DNA of 64,000 nucleotides. Origin: an uncultured Gammaproteobacteria bacterium (lineage in GTDB: Bacteria > Pseudomonadota > Gammaproteobacteria > JAADHQ01). The stretch lies in assembly GCA_947258655.1 (NCBI GenBank), contig CAMYJD010000001.1:81242-145241 (forward strand), in the 5' to 3' direction. Below, one piece after another: positions 9,160 to 17,734 of the stretch. The notes beneath the pieces are model-generated. The model worked only from the letters and a program-made list of their open reading frames with translations. It had not been told where the DNA came from and did not search any database. Positions within the stretch are counted from its first letter, which is position 1. Every line of letters begins with the position of its first letter. The translations under genes and the position numbers were made by a program.

Positions 9160-9590
9160 GCAACGATTTACTCCTCATGCATACCAGAGCGGTAAGACGA
9201 TAGCTGCGATAATAATCATTGCTTCGTATCATGATTGCATGCGGCCATCATGACACCTCCGCCATATCAGTATGATAGATACCTCTGTTGATTGAACAAG
9301 CCGGTTTTCATTTATCACCTTAGTTTTTCGTCAAGTATTCATAATATATCTGCTTGTACAAGTCCTGGCATGATGGTTATGCCAATTGCATCTATCATAC
9401 TGAAAAAACAACAATAATTTAATGAAATAAAATGCAGCAGAATTTTTGGGGAAAGCGATGATTCAAGAACCCTGCTGACAGTGCCGATATAATTACCGAC
9501 TCGACAGAGTTAATAATTTAATTTTATATGTTAATATTGCCGTCAGGATTAATGGCGATATATGCCCATAATATTTATGAGTACATTATA
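9160..9590. other. Intergenic region with a spaced inverted repeat
   Basis: 431 AT-rich bases without a supported gene. A perfect 14-base inverted repeat, TCAGTATGATAGAT at 9267-9280 and its complement at 9390-9403, encloses 109 bases. This could be a structured RNA, a cruciform or a remnant element. A second small pair, CAGCAG/CTGCTG, lies at about 9432-9478. The region must also hold the promoter of the downstream protease gene. Confidence 0.5.
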
Positions 9591-10070
9591 ATGAAATACA
9601 TTCTCGTCTCTTTATCCCTGCTGTTTGTCACGATCGGCAGCAATATCGCCTCCACCCAAAAACCTACGACCAGCGTCATGATGACAACCCATGGTGCCGC
9701 CACCTACTACGTCAAGGGTGAGATACTGGGGCTTGGCAGTGTCGAGATGATGGTCGATACCGGCTCAGGCTATAGCACGATCAACGAGCAGACACTGAGT
9801 GTATTGAAACAGAATGGTACTGCTAAATATGTAAAGGACCTGATAGGCGTGCTGGCCAATGGCGATAAAATGCGCGTCAAGGTATATCGTCTCAGTGCCA
9901 TCAACATTGGCGAGCAATGCTGGTTACATGATGTTGACGCGGCTGTATTCCCTGGCAAGACACGCCAGATTCTCGGACTGTCGGCGTTACGCAAAACCTC
10001 CCCATTCATGTTCTCGATGGAACCGCCGGAACTGATACTCAGTAACTGCAAGGCAAAACTGGATTCATAA
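9591..10070 (+). CDS. Secreted retropepsin-like aspartic protease (clan AA)
   Basis: 159 residues from the ATG at 9591. An earlier in-frame ATG would add 21 residues before the signal peptide and is unlikely. A signal peptide covers residues 1-22. The catalytic loop MMVDTGSGYSTI with Asp56-Thr-Gly and the later segment ILGLSALRK follow the single-domain retropepsin-like family (TIGR02281-type), which works as a dimer. It is probably periplasmic. The substrate is unknown. Two cysteines (CWLHD, SNCKAK) may form a disulfide. Confidence 0.8.
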   Translation: MKYILVSLSLLFVTIGSNIASTQKPTTSVMMTTHGAATYYVKGEILGLGSVEMMVDTGSGYSTINEQTLSVLKQNGTAKYVKDLIGVLANGDKMRVKVYRLSAINIGEQCWLHDVDAAVFPGKTRQILGLSALRKTSPFMFSMEPPELILSNCKAKLDS

Positions 10071-10147
10071 ACATCCCTGAACCTGACTTTCCGGCCAGTC
10101 GCCTGTCATGACGACGAGCCAGAAAGACAGGTTCAATCGCATCATCG

Positions 10148-10408
10148 TTATTTTTCCCCATAATCGGGGACTTCCACTTCAAAGGCACTGAACTCCGACA
10201 TATCCAGGTGTCCATCACTGTTTTTATCCGCCTTGGGATAATAATAAAACACCCGATGTTTGTCCCTGGCCTCATACTGGCTGATATAGCCGTTATTATT
10301 CTGATCAAGGTCCTTGAAACGCATTTGCTGTTGGCTGTCCTGACCACCAGCATGAGCGAGCGTAGTCAAACAGGCGACTACTACCATCACAGTTATATGC
10401 TTGTACAT
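10148..10408 (-). CDS. Secreted EF-hand calcium-binding protein
   Basis: 86 residues from the ATG at 10408, which is preceded by an ideal GGAGGTGATCC. A GTG three codons earlier overlaps that site and is rejected. The signal peptide ends near AHA (residue 20). Two canonical EF-hand loops follow: DLDQNNNGYISQYE and KADKNSDGHLDMSE, with acidic residues at the calcium-binding positions. It is likely periplasmic. It is convergent with the protease gene. A decayed relative appears at 13627-13755. Confidence 0.85.
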   Translation of the reverse strand: MYKHITVMVVVACLTTLAHAGGQDSQQQMRFKDLDQNNNGYISQYEARDKHRVFYYYPKADKNSDGHLDMSEFSAFEVEVPDYGEK

Positions 10409-10788
10409 CTGGATCACCTCCTCATAGCTTGTCTGTCAAACCATGAGCAAGGCATCTGACGGCCTAACGTCAATTAACAATTGCGTGGTTAAGAATAAGT
10501 AAATAATCTGGCCACCGGATACCCTATTATCAATCTGTATGGCATGACAGATTCATGTAGGTACATTACAGCAAGGAAAACGACCGTCCTCCTGATCCAA
10601 GTCTAGTTATTTGCGACCGGGCTTCAACCATACTAAAAACAGTCGATTATATTGCGACCGATATATCGTCAAATCATCACATTTTGTGTGCGCACTATTG
10701 CTTTGATTCGCGACTATAGTGCCAATCGATTGTATGTCATAAAACGGCAATACGGCTGTGCTGGTCAAGGCCCGCAATGACAACAGCT
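10409..10788. other. Intergenic region, no gene recognised
   Basis: About 380 bases between the EF-hand gene and the lysS stop. No coding frame with family resemblance was found. A nine-base direct repeat TTGCGACCG occurs at 10611-10619 and 10652-10660. The region contains the EF-hand gene promoter and the lysS 3' end. No clear intrinsic terminator for lysS was seen. Confidence 0.5.
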
Positions 10789-12303
10789 CTATTCCGGGCG
10801 CATATGCGGAAACAGCAACACATCCCGGATCGATGGTGAATCGGTAAACAACATAACCAGGCGATCGATACCAATGCCCTCTCCCGCGGTCGGTGGCATG
10901 CCATGCTCCAGGGCGCAGATATAGTCGGCATCGAAATGCATGGCCTCCTCATCGCCGGCATCCTTGTCCTCGACCTGCTTCCTGAAACGTTCGGCCTGAT
11001 CTTCGGCATCGTTCAGCTCGGAGAAGCCATTGGCCACTTCGCGCCCACCAACAAAGAACTCGAAGCGGTCGGTGACAAAGGGATCATCATCACTACGACG
11101 TGCCAGCGGCGACACCTCGGTCGGATAGGCGGTGATAAAGGTCGGATCCTTCAGACGGTGCTCGACGGTCTTTTCGAAGATCTCGATCTGTACCTTGCCG
11201 AGTCCGTAACTGTCCTTTAATGGAATGCCCAGACCCGTGGCAATGGCGCGCGCCTTATCCAGATCCTGCAGCATGTCGGCGCTGATCGAATCATTAAAGT
11301 GCAGGATCGATTCGACCACGGTCATACGTGCAAACGGCTTGCCAAAGTCATATTCATCACCCTGATAATGGATCGTGCTGGAGCCGATCACATCCTCGGC
11401 AATCCCGCGCAGCATTTCCTCGGTCAGGTTCATCAGATCATTATAGTCTGCATAGGCCTCGTAGAACTCGAGCATTGTGAATTCGGGATTATGCCGAGTC
11501 GACAGTCCCTCATTGCGGAAATTACGGTTGATCTCGTAGACGCGCTCGAAACCGCCGACTACCAGGCGTTTCAGGTACAGTTCCGGGGCAATACGCAGGA
11601 ACAGGTCCATATCCAGCGCATTATGGAAGGTCGTAAAGGGCCGTGCCGACGCACCACCCGGGATGACCTGCATCATCGGTGTTTCCACTTCCATGAACTG
11701 CTTGTCATTGAGGAAATTACGAATGTAGTTAATGATGCTGTTACGAATATTAAAGGTTTTGCGCGTAACCTCGTTCATAATCAGATCGATGTAACGTTGA
11801 CGATAACGTGACTCGGTATCGGTCAGACCCTTGAACTTTTCCGGTAACGGACGCAGGGCCTTGGTCAACAGACGAATATTCTCGACCTTGACCGATAACT
11901 CACCCTTGTTGGTTTTCATCAGCACGCCTTCACCACCGATGATATCGCCGATGTCCCATTTCTTGAATTGCGTGTTATAAATCCCTTCCGGCAGGTCATC
12001 ACGGACCACATAAAACTGGATACGACCGGACATGTCCTGGATGGTCGCAAAACTGGCCTTGCCCATGACCCGTTTCAGCATCATACGCCCGGCAATGCTG
12101 ATACGAATATTTAATTCATCCAGCTCTTCCTTGCTCTTGTTGCCGTATTCGGCGTGCAACTCAGCGGCGAACACATTGCGCCTGAAGTCGTTCGGAAAGG
12201 CGTTGCCTTCTTCGCGTATCGATGCCAGTTTGGCGCGACGCTCGGCAATCAGTTTGTTTTCATCCAGTTGTGACTGTTGATCGGGATTCTTGCTATCACT
12301 CAT
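10789..12303 (-). CDS. lysS: Lysyl-tRNA synthetase, class II
   Basis: 504 residues, standard LysS length. An N-terminal OB-fold anticodon-binding domain (about 60-145) precedes the class II catalytic core. Motif 2 region [20 protein letters not shown] continues to [20 protein letters not shown]. Motif 3 is [20 protein letters not shown] near the C-terminus. It charges tRNA-Lys. It follows prfB by 24 bases on the same strand, the same prfB-lysS order as in E. coli, so the two are co-transcribed. Confidence 0.97.
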   Translation of the reverse strand: MSDSKNPDQQSQLDENKLIAERRAKLASIREEGNAFPNDFRRNVFAAELHAEYGNKSKEELDELNIRISIAGRMMLKRVMGKASFATIQDMSGRIQFYVVRDDLPEGIYNTQFKKWDIGDIIGGEGVLMKTNKGELSVKVENIRLLTKALRPLPEKFKGLTDTESRYRQRYIDLIMNEVTRKTFNIRNSIINYIRNFLNDKQFMEVETPMMQVIPGGASARPFTTFHNALDMDLFLRIAPELYLKRLVVGGFERVYEINRNFRNEGLSTRHNPEFTMLEFYEAYADYNDLMNLTEEMLRGIAEDVIGSSTIHYQGDEYDFGKPFARMTVVESILHFNDSISADMLQDLDKARAIATGLGIPLKDSYGLGKVQIEIFEKTVEHRLKDPTFITAYPTEVSPLARRSDDDPFVTDRFEFFVGGREVANGFSELNDAEDQAERFRKQVEDKDAGDEEAMHFDADYICALEHGMPPTAGEGIGIDRLVMLFTDSPSIRDVLLFPHMRPE

Positions 12304-12327
12304 GTTGTCTGTCTTTTCTGTTTCTCG

Positions 12328-13426
12328 TTATAGGCCACTCTTTAAACTCGCCTCGATAAAGGCATCGAGGTCACCATCCAGCACCGCCTGCGTGTTACCG
12401 GTCTCGACACTGGTGCGCAGGTCCTTGATGCGCGACTGGTCCAGCACATAGGAACGGATCTGACTGCCCCAGCCGATATCGGACTTGGTCTCCTCCAGCG
12501 CCTGCTGGTCGGCACTCCGCTTCTGCACCTCCATTTCATACAACTTGGCCTTCAATTGCTTCATTGCCGTGGCCTTGTTCTTGTGCTGGGAACGGTCGTT
12601 CTGACACTGTACCACAATCCCGGACGGTTGATGCGTAATACGTACGGCGGATTCGGTACGGTTGACATGCTGACCACCGGCACCACTGGCGCGGTAGACA
12701 TCGATCCTCAGGTCAGCCGGATTGATATCAATATCGATATTCTCATCGATCTCGGGTGACACGAATACGGCCGCGAATGAAGTATGGCGGCGATTACCCG
12801 AGTCGAACGGTGATTTGCGCACCAGCCGGTGCACGCCGATTTCGGTGCGCAGCCAACCGAACGCATATTCGCCGTCGAAACGGATCGTCGCGCTCTTGAT
12901 CCCGGCCACTTCACCGGGCGACACCTCGATCAACTCGGTCTTGAAGCCATGACGCTCACCCCAGCGCAGGTACATGCGCAGGATCATATTGGCCCAGTCC
13001 TGGGCCTCGGTGCCACCAGACCCGGCCTGGATATCGAGAAAGGCATGACAGGCATCCATTTCCCCGGAGAACATGCGCCGGAATTCGAGTTCGGCCACGC
13101 GGATCTCCATAGCGGCCAGGTCGGCCTCGATCTCGGCCAGCGTGGCCTCATCGGACTCCTCGGCCGCCAGCTCGAGTAATTCAGCGGTATCGGAAAGTCC
13201 GGATTCCATCGCCTCGATGGTGTCGACGACCTTTTCCAGCCCGGCACGTTCCTGACCGAGCTTCTGCGCGCGCTCGGGATCGTTCCAGACATCGGGTTGT
13301 TCGAGTTCGCGGATGACCTCGGTCAGTTGTTCTTTCTTGTCTTCATAGTCAAAGATACCCCCTGAGGGCCGTGGTGCGCTCTTGCAGGTCTTTGATTTTC
13401 AATAAAACGGGGTTAATTTCCAGCAT
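12328..13426 (-). CDS. prfB: Peptide chain release factor 2, with programmed +1 frameshift
   Basis: The product is read from two frames: 13426-13352 (25 codons) and then 13350-12328, with one base skipped. Joined length is 365 residues, equal to E. coli RF2. The zero frame stops at a TGA at 13349-13351 directly after CTT. The tRNA anticodon-mimic SPF is at residues 205-207 and the catalytic GGQ at 250-252, exactly the E. coli positions. RF2 ends translation at UGA and UAA. The frameshift makes RF2 control its own level, because poor termination at the internal UGA favours shifting. An ordinary gene finder would start the gene at an internal ATG at 13209 and lose 72 residues. Confidence 0.97.
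13348..13363 (-). promoter_or_regulatory. prfB recoding site (SD-like stimulator and CUU-UGA-C slip site)
   Basis: On the minus strand the site reads AGGGGG-TAT-CTT-TGA-C. AGGGGG (13358-13363) pairs with the anti-Shine-Dalgarno of the elongating ribosome. CTT (13352-13354) is the slippery P-site codon and TGA the in-frame stop, followed by C, the context that makes termination inefficient. This is the canonical RF2 autoregulatory element. Confidence 0.96.
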
Positions 13427-14004
13427 TATGTAAACTTTCAGGCACAATTTAGGTAACAGCCGCCTATGATACAACAGCTGGGGGGAATTTGACTAACTAA
13501 TGTCACATTACCTTCGGATGTGCAGGAATCGGGATCCGCGTAACTATCGCTGCCTGGGATACCACTGCCAGCTCGATAGCGCAACTATCAACTTCACGAA
13601 CAGAATCACTATAAGCACATTACTACTCAGAAAACAATTGAAACCACGTTTCGCAATAATTCCAATTTCGCGTTGTGGTCCAGATCAGCCGCATTATGCC
13701 CACGTTTCTCGTTCTGGTCAGATACGACTTGATTTTTATTCACATCTGCTGGCATACAAAACAGGCCCGTACCAACAGAAAAATATCTAATTTAGACATC
13801 AACATATACACAGACCGGTCCCAGCGACAACCACCCGGGCACCTTCAATGCACAATTATTTCGCTCGCAGATCCAGTAATCTCTGCTATATATTATTGAT
13901 AACAGTCAATTTACATTAACTCCATTATGGAGATCATCTAGCTGGCGATATTATCTGTTGTATGATTAACTGCAACAAGACCAAGCTATCGGGAAGGAGT
14001 CCGC
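13427..14004. other. Intergenic region upstream of prfB
   Basis: 578 bases between prfB and the divergent acidic-tail gene. Plus-strand frames of 70-96 codons have no family resemblance and no ribosome-binding site. The minus strand carries a decayed EF-hand gene fragment (listed separately). In E. coli recJ lies directly upstream of prfB. Here that junction is opened by this region and the gene at 14005. GGAAGGAG just before 14005 is the ribosome-binding site of that gene. Confidence 0.55.
13627..13755 (-). pseudogene. Decayed EF-hand protein fragment
   Basis: A 42-codon minus-strand frame encodes two consecutive EF-hand-like loops, DVNKNQVVSDQN and DLDHNAKLELLR. The spacing resembles a small EF-hand protein such as the one at 10148-10408. 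The loops have lost key features: Gly at position 6 is Gln or Ala, and the final Glu is missing in both. There is no signal peptide and no upstream extension before a stop. It is best read as a pseudogene remnant. A chance resemblance is possible but two loops in order argue against it. Confidence 0.5.
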
Positions 14005-14592
14005 ATGTCCATATATACTGCAAGGCGACATTCAAGCCTGTCACGGCTCTATCATGTCATGGCGACGCTGTTTCTCTGCCTACCGCTTTCTGTCCCCGCC
14101 GCTGAACCGTTCGAACTGACGACAAACCCGAGCCAACTTGTCACACTAAAGGCCAAAAACGCACCGCTGAAGGCCGTTGTCGAACAAATTGCGCGTGAAC
14201 TCAATATCGAACTGGACGCCGATTTTCGTGATAATGCGACCGTCAGCGTCGATTTCGACCGGCTCCCGCTCGAACGCGCCCTGCAACGCCTCGATGCCAA
14301 TTTCATTACTGTGACCGGCAAGGAAGGTGGCGGGATCGCCAAGATATTCCTGCTGCCGCGCGGCAAGGGATCACCGTCAATCGTAACCCAGCCTAGACCA
14401 CGTACAATCCCAGAGCCGACAACTGTCGTTGAGTCTGAAATACTGACAGACGATGACAACAACGTGGTCGCATCAAGACCGGCTGGCGGACAAGCAGAGG
14501 ACGATGAAGAAGACGATGAAGAAGACGATGAAGATGATGAAGAAGAAGAACATGAAGGCGATAATGAAAGCCCGGCAGATCAGGAAAGGTAG
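14005..14592 (+). CDS. Secreted protein with secretin-N/STN-like domain and acidic tail
   Basis: 195 residues. A signal peptide ends near PAA (about residue 33). Residues 45-105 (LVTLKAKNAPLKAVVEQIAR, then VSVDFDRLPLERALQRLD) have the repeat pattern of the STN/secretin short domain found at the front of secretins and TonB receptors. The C-terminus from about residue 165 is almost pure Asp/Glu. No secretin barrel follows, so it is not a secretin itself. GGAAGGAG supports the ATG. It lies between recJ and prfB on the opposite strand. Function unknown; an envelope accessory or cation-binding role is speculation. Confidence 0.75.
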   Translation: MSIYTARRHSSLSRLYHVMATLFLCLPLSVPAAEPFELTTNPSQLVTLKAKNAPLKAVVEQIARELNIELDADFRDNATVSVDFDRLPLERALQRLDANFITVTGKEGGGIAKIFLLPRGKGSPSIVTQPRPRTIPEPTTVVESEILTDDDNNVVASRPAGGQAEDDEEDDEEDDEDDEEEEHEGDNESPADQER

Positions 14593-14632
14593 GTACTGAT
14601 CCGTTTACCCTGACAGGTTTTTCTCATGCTTT

Positions 14633-16372
14633 CTACTGTCCCATCAATTCTAGATACTCGACCATCAATTGCAGGCTGCGCTGACCGCGAAACTCGTTGA
14701 CATCGAGGCGGTAGGCCAGTCTGACGGACTGTTGCTCGCGGGGGCAATCATTATCGACGGCATTGAATGCAATCGCATCGATCGTTTTCGCGGAATGCAG
14801 GGGTTGTACGACCATTTTCAGATGACGCTCGCCGACAATGCGTTGTTGTATGACTCTGAACTCGCCTTCGAACACCGGTTCCGGAAAGCCCTGCCCCCAC
14901 GGCCCGCCCTGTCTTAATAGTTCGGCCAGATCGAGGGAATAATCCTGTTCATGCAGTTCTCCATCGGTATGGATACTGCCGTGCAGGTCGTCCTCATCGA
15001 CCCAGCGCATGACCTCTTCGCTGAATGCGCTGCTAAAATCATCCAGTCTGTTACGCTCGATACTGAGACCGGCCGCCATCGCATGGCCGCCGAACTTGGA
15101 AATCAGGCCCGGATGCCGGGTGGCTATCGCATCGAGCACGTCGCGGATATGCACGCCCTGGATCGAACGTGCCGAGCCCTTGATCTCGCCTTCTGCGCCG
15201 TCGGCGAAGATAATCACCGGACGATGATAGCGTTCCTTGATACGCGAGGCGAGGATACCGATCACGCCCTGGTGCCAATTTGGATCATACAGGCATATCC
15301 CTATCGGGATCGGTGCGCTATCCTCGTCCAGATTCAGCCTGTCGAGTACGGCAAAGGCCTGTTCGCGCATGCCGGATTCGATTTGCTTGCGTTCCTGGTT
15401 CAGGCTGTCAAGTTGCACGGCCAGCTCGCGTGCACAGCCGGGATCATCGCTGAGCAGGCATTCGATACCGACTGACATGTCTTCAAGACGCCCGGCTGCG
15501 TTCAGGCGCGGTCCCACGGCGAAACCCATATCACTGGCGACGATGCGCTCGCGCTTGCGTCCGCTGACTTCGAGCAGTGCATCGATACCGGCACAACCCT
15601 GCCCGGCGCGGATACGCCGGAGGCCCTGCTCGACCAGGATACGGTTGTTCGTGTCCAGAGGTACGAGATCGGCGACGGTACCGAGCGCGACCAGGTCCAG
15701 TAATACGGCCAGGTTAGGTTCTGCAATGCCATGCTGCTGAAACCAGTCCTGTTCACGCAAGCGTGCGCGACAGGCCAGCAATACATAAAAGATCACGCCG
15801 ACACCGGCCAGGTTCTTACTGGCGAAACGATCGCCGTGCTGGTTCGGGTTTACTATCGCATGCGCATCCGGCAGGGTTGCGCCCTGCAAATGATGATCGG
15901 TAACGACGACCTGCATACCCAGTGCACGCGCACGGGCCACGCCCTGGATACTGGAAATACCGTTGTCGACGGTAATCAGCACATCTGGTTGATACTGGCT
16001 GGCGACTTCGACGATCTCCGGGGTCAGGCCATACCCGTATTCAAAACGATTCGGCACCAGGTATTGCACAGACGTAGCGCCCAATGCGCGTAAACCACGC
16101 ATCGCGACGGCACAGCTGGTCGCACCGTCGCAATCAAAGTCGGCGACGATCAGGGTCTTGCGGTTATCGCGGATTGCCGTGGTAATGACAGCAACGGCCT
16201 CGTCGATGCCTTTCAGGTCTGTCAGCGGTAATAGCTGGTTCAATGTGCGTTCCAGTTCGTCGACCGAGCGTACGCCTCTGGCGCTGTAGATGCGTTGCAG
16301 GATGGGGTGTAAGTCGGCGCCAAGTCTGGCAGTGGATTCCGTGATGTTGCGTTGTAGTAGTTTTTTTATCAT
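14633..16372 (-). CDS. recJ: Single-stranded-DNA-specific 5'-3' exonuclease RecJ
   Basis: 579 residues, usual RecJ length. It has the DHH-superfamily motifs in order: VADFDCDGATSC, LITVDNGISS and VVVTDHHLQG, which bind the two catalytic Mn/Mg ions. A DHHA1 domain with FGGHAMAAGLS and a C-terminal OB-fold follow. It serves RecF-pathway recombination, mismatch repair and base-excision repair. It is on the same strand as prfB-lysS, the E. coli gene order, but separated here by the gene at 14005-14592. It is convergent with that gene, 40 bases apart. Confidence 0.96.
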   Translation of the reverse strand: MIKKLLQRNITESTARLGADLHPILQRIYSARGVRSVDELERTLNQLLPLTDLKGIDEAVAVITTAIRDNRKTLIVADFDCDGATSCAVAMRGLRALGATSVQYLVPNRFEYGYGLTPEIVEVASQYQPDVLITVDNGISSIQGVARARALGMQVVVTDHHLQGATLPDAHAIVNPNQHGDRFASKNLAGVGVIFYVLLACRARLREQDWFQQHGIAEPNLAVLLDLVALGTVADLVPLDTNNRILVEQGLRRIRAGQGCAGIDALLEVSGRKRERIVASDMGFAVGPRLNAAGRLEDMSVGIECLLSDDPGCARELAVQLDSLNQERKQIESGMREQAFAVLDRLNLDEDSAPIPIGICLYDPNWHQGVIGILASRIKERYHRPVIIFADGAEGEIKGSARSIQGVHIRDVLDAIATRHPGLISKFGGHAMAAGLSIERNRLDDFSSAFSEEVMRWVDEDDLHGSIHTDGELHEQDYSLDLAELLRQGGPWGQGFPEPVFEGEFRVIQQRIVGERHLKMVVQPLHSAKTIDAIAFNAVDNDCPREQQSVRLAYRLDVNEFRGQRSLQLMVEYLELMGQ

Positions 16373-16409
16373 GAGTGAAGTTTAATTTTTTTAATCTTGA
16401 TCCCCATCC

Positions 16410-16484
16410 CCTATCCCCTCGACTTTGGCTCCGGGCGTCGTTCTAACGACTCCATCCATGGAGTCGTACCGGAGGTAGGATAGG
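16410..16484. repeat. Nested inverted repeat between rpfE-like gene and recJ
   Basis: Three nested inverted pairs: CCTATCC (16410-16416) with GGATAGG (16478-16484), CTCCGG (16429-16434) with CCGGAG (16469-16474), and ACGACTCCAT (16446-16455) with its complement (16458-16467). Together they can form an imperfect long hairpin just upstream of recJ and downstream of the rpfE-like gene. No T-run follows on either strand, so it is not a classic intrinsic terminator. Confidence 0.55.
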
Positions 16485-16630
16485 ACGAACAGGATTTTAT
16501 AGTTAATCACTTACTGTAAATCAATGTCGCCTGTGAAAAATGAGTTATTGAGAGCCAATGGCTCATGTCTTAACGAATTCTTTTGCTGGTCGCAGCGAAT
16601 AACACATCAGATTTATGTGTCAGTGTCGCA

Positions 16631-17659
16631 CTATATTCGCGATCTTCGCATGCGCCAGAAGCGCCATAGGTGATTTTTCTTTAACTTGTATGTTACCCCA
16701 TTACAGGGCAACAAACTGACACTGGCAATACGGCGCTGCCTCAGTGCACGCAATAACGGCGCAAACCAATTATTTTCCAGTTTCGATAATTTGTCGATAT
16801 GATAATGACTATCCAATGAAAGCATGTCTTCCTCGCTCTGCTCGATAACCACCAGTGCATGAACTTCACTGGACTTGTCCGTTACAGCAGCTTTATCAAG
16901 CAGTGCTTCAGCCGATGCAGGCATAGAATGCACGGTGGTACCAGCCAGCAGTGCGAGTCCTTTTACAAAAGGTTCGTCGCTAAACACGGCATGCCAGTGT
17001 CCACGGACCTGTTCAGGCATCTTCCCCGGGCCCCAGCACCAGATACTGTTGACCGGGAATTGATCTTGCCCAACACGTTGCTGGTTGACCGCGGATGCAT
17101 GCAACAACATCTGCACTTCATTCATGAAGCGGTGCCAGTGCGTCTGGTCAGCACCCTGCGGCAAGAAAGGCTCGACACTGCGCCCAAGGACCTCGTCCAT
17201 AGCATGGAAGCGTGACTTGGGTCGCTGCTGCAAACACATATACCAGCGATTGCCAGCATAGGCTTCAAAGCGGTAGCCATCATCGGCATACAGGTTATTC
17301 AGTTCCTGTTGCAGTGCATCGACCTCGCTACGCTGCAGTTCAAGCACATCACTGCCACGGATAACCAGGCGATCCTTGTCCGCTTCCATATAGACCGGAT
17401 CAACATGCATCCAGACCTTGTCGTCCTTGCGGCCACTATCCGCATAATGCGATACGGCTGCAACCGCAATACTGTCCGCATCATGCTGCAATTCAAACTG
17501 ATCCGCGACACAGGCATGGTATGGTTTGGCAGTGCCAACCTGTTGATCGGCGCGTGCCAACAGGGTTTGCAGTGCTGCAAGGCGTGGCATGGACTGCCGT
17601 GCCTTGCCGATGCACTCGAACAACCCGGGGACAAGCAACGTGATATGGTGTGTCGTCAT
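16631..17659 (-). CDS. RpfE-like protein (COG4255, phosphoglycerate-mutase-related)
   Basis: 342 residues. It starts MTTHHITLLVPGLF and contains NSIWCWGPGKMP, features of the COG4255 family that includes Xanthomonas RpfE and is distantly related to cofactor-independent phosphoglycerate mutase. The metal-binding residues of the enzyme are not evident, so catalysis is doubtful. In Xanthomonas rpfE also lies by recJ, prfB and lysS, so this location supports the call. No clear ribosome-binding site precedes the ATG. A hairpin separates it from thrC upstream. Function is unproven in any lineage. Confidence 0.75.
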   Translation of the reverse strand: MTTHHITLLVPGLFECIGKARQSMPRLAALQTLLARADQQVGTAKPYHACVADQFELQHDADSIAVAAVSHYADSGRKDDKVWMHVDPVYMEADKDRLVIRGSDVLELQRSEVDALQQELNNLYADDGYRFEAYAGNRWYMCLQQRPKSRFHAMDEVLGRSVEPFLPQGADQTHWHRFMNEVQMLLHASAVNQQRVGQDQFPVNSIWCWGPGKMPEQVRGHWHAVFSDEPFVKGLALLAGTTVHSMPASAEALLDKAAVTDKSSEVHALVVIEQSEEDMLSLDSHYHIDKLSKLENNWFAPLLRALRQRRIASVSLLPCNGVTYKLKKNHLWRFWRMRRSRI

Positions 17660-17691
17660 GGAGGAAGGTCAGTAATATCGCATACCTCCGC

Positions 17692-17720
17692 CCTGCCCCT
17701 CGATTAAATTGAGGGGCAGG
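17692..17720. repeat. Intercistronic hairpin between thrC and rpfE-like gene
   Basis: Perfect 10-base arms CCTGCCCCTC (17692-17701) and GAGGGGCAGG (17711-17720) enclose a 9-base loop. It sits 15 bases after the thrC stop in the thrC-to-rpfE direction. There is no T-run, so it may protect the upstream mRNA 3' end or attenuate read-through rather than terminate fully. Confidence 0.6.
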
Positions 17721-17734
17721 CGAGAAGGATATTG

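Noticed and set aside
13500-13790. 96-codon plus-strand frame upstream of the acidic-tail gene
   Set aside because: No start signal, no family resemblance, and the minus strand of the same region carries EF-hand-like codons.
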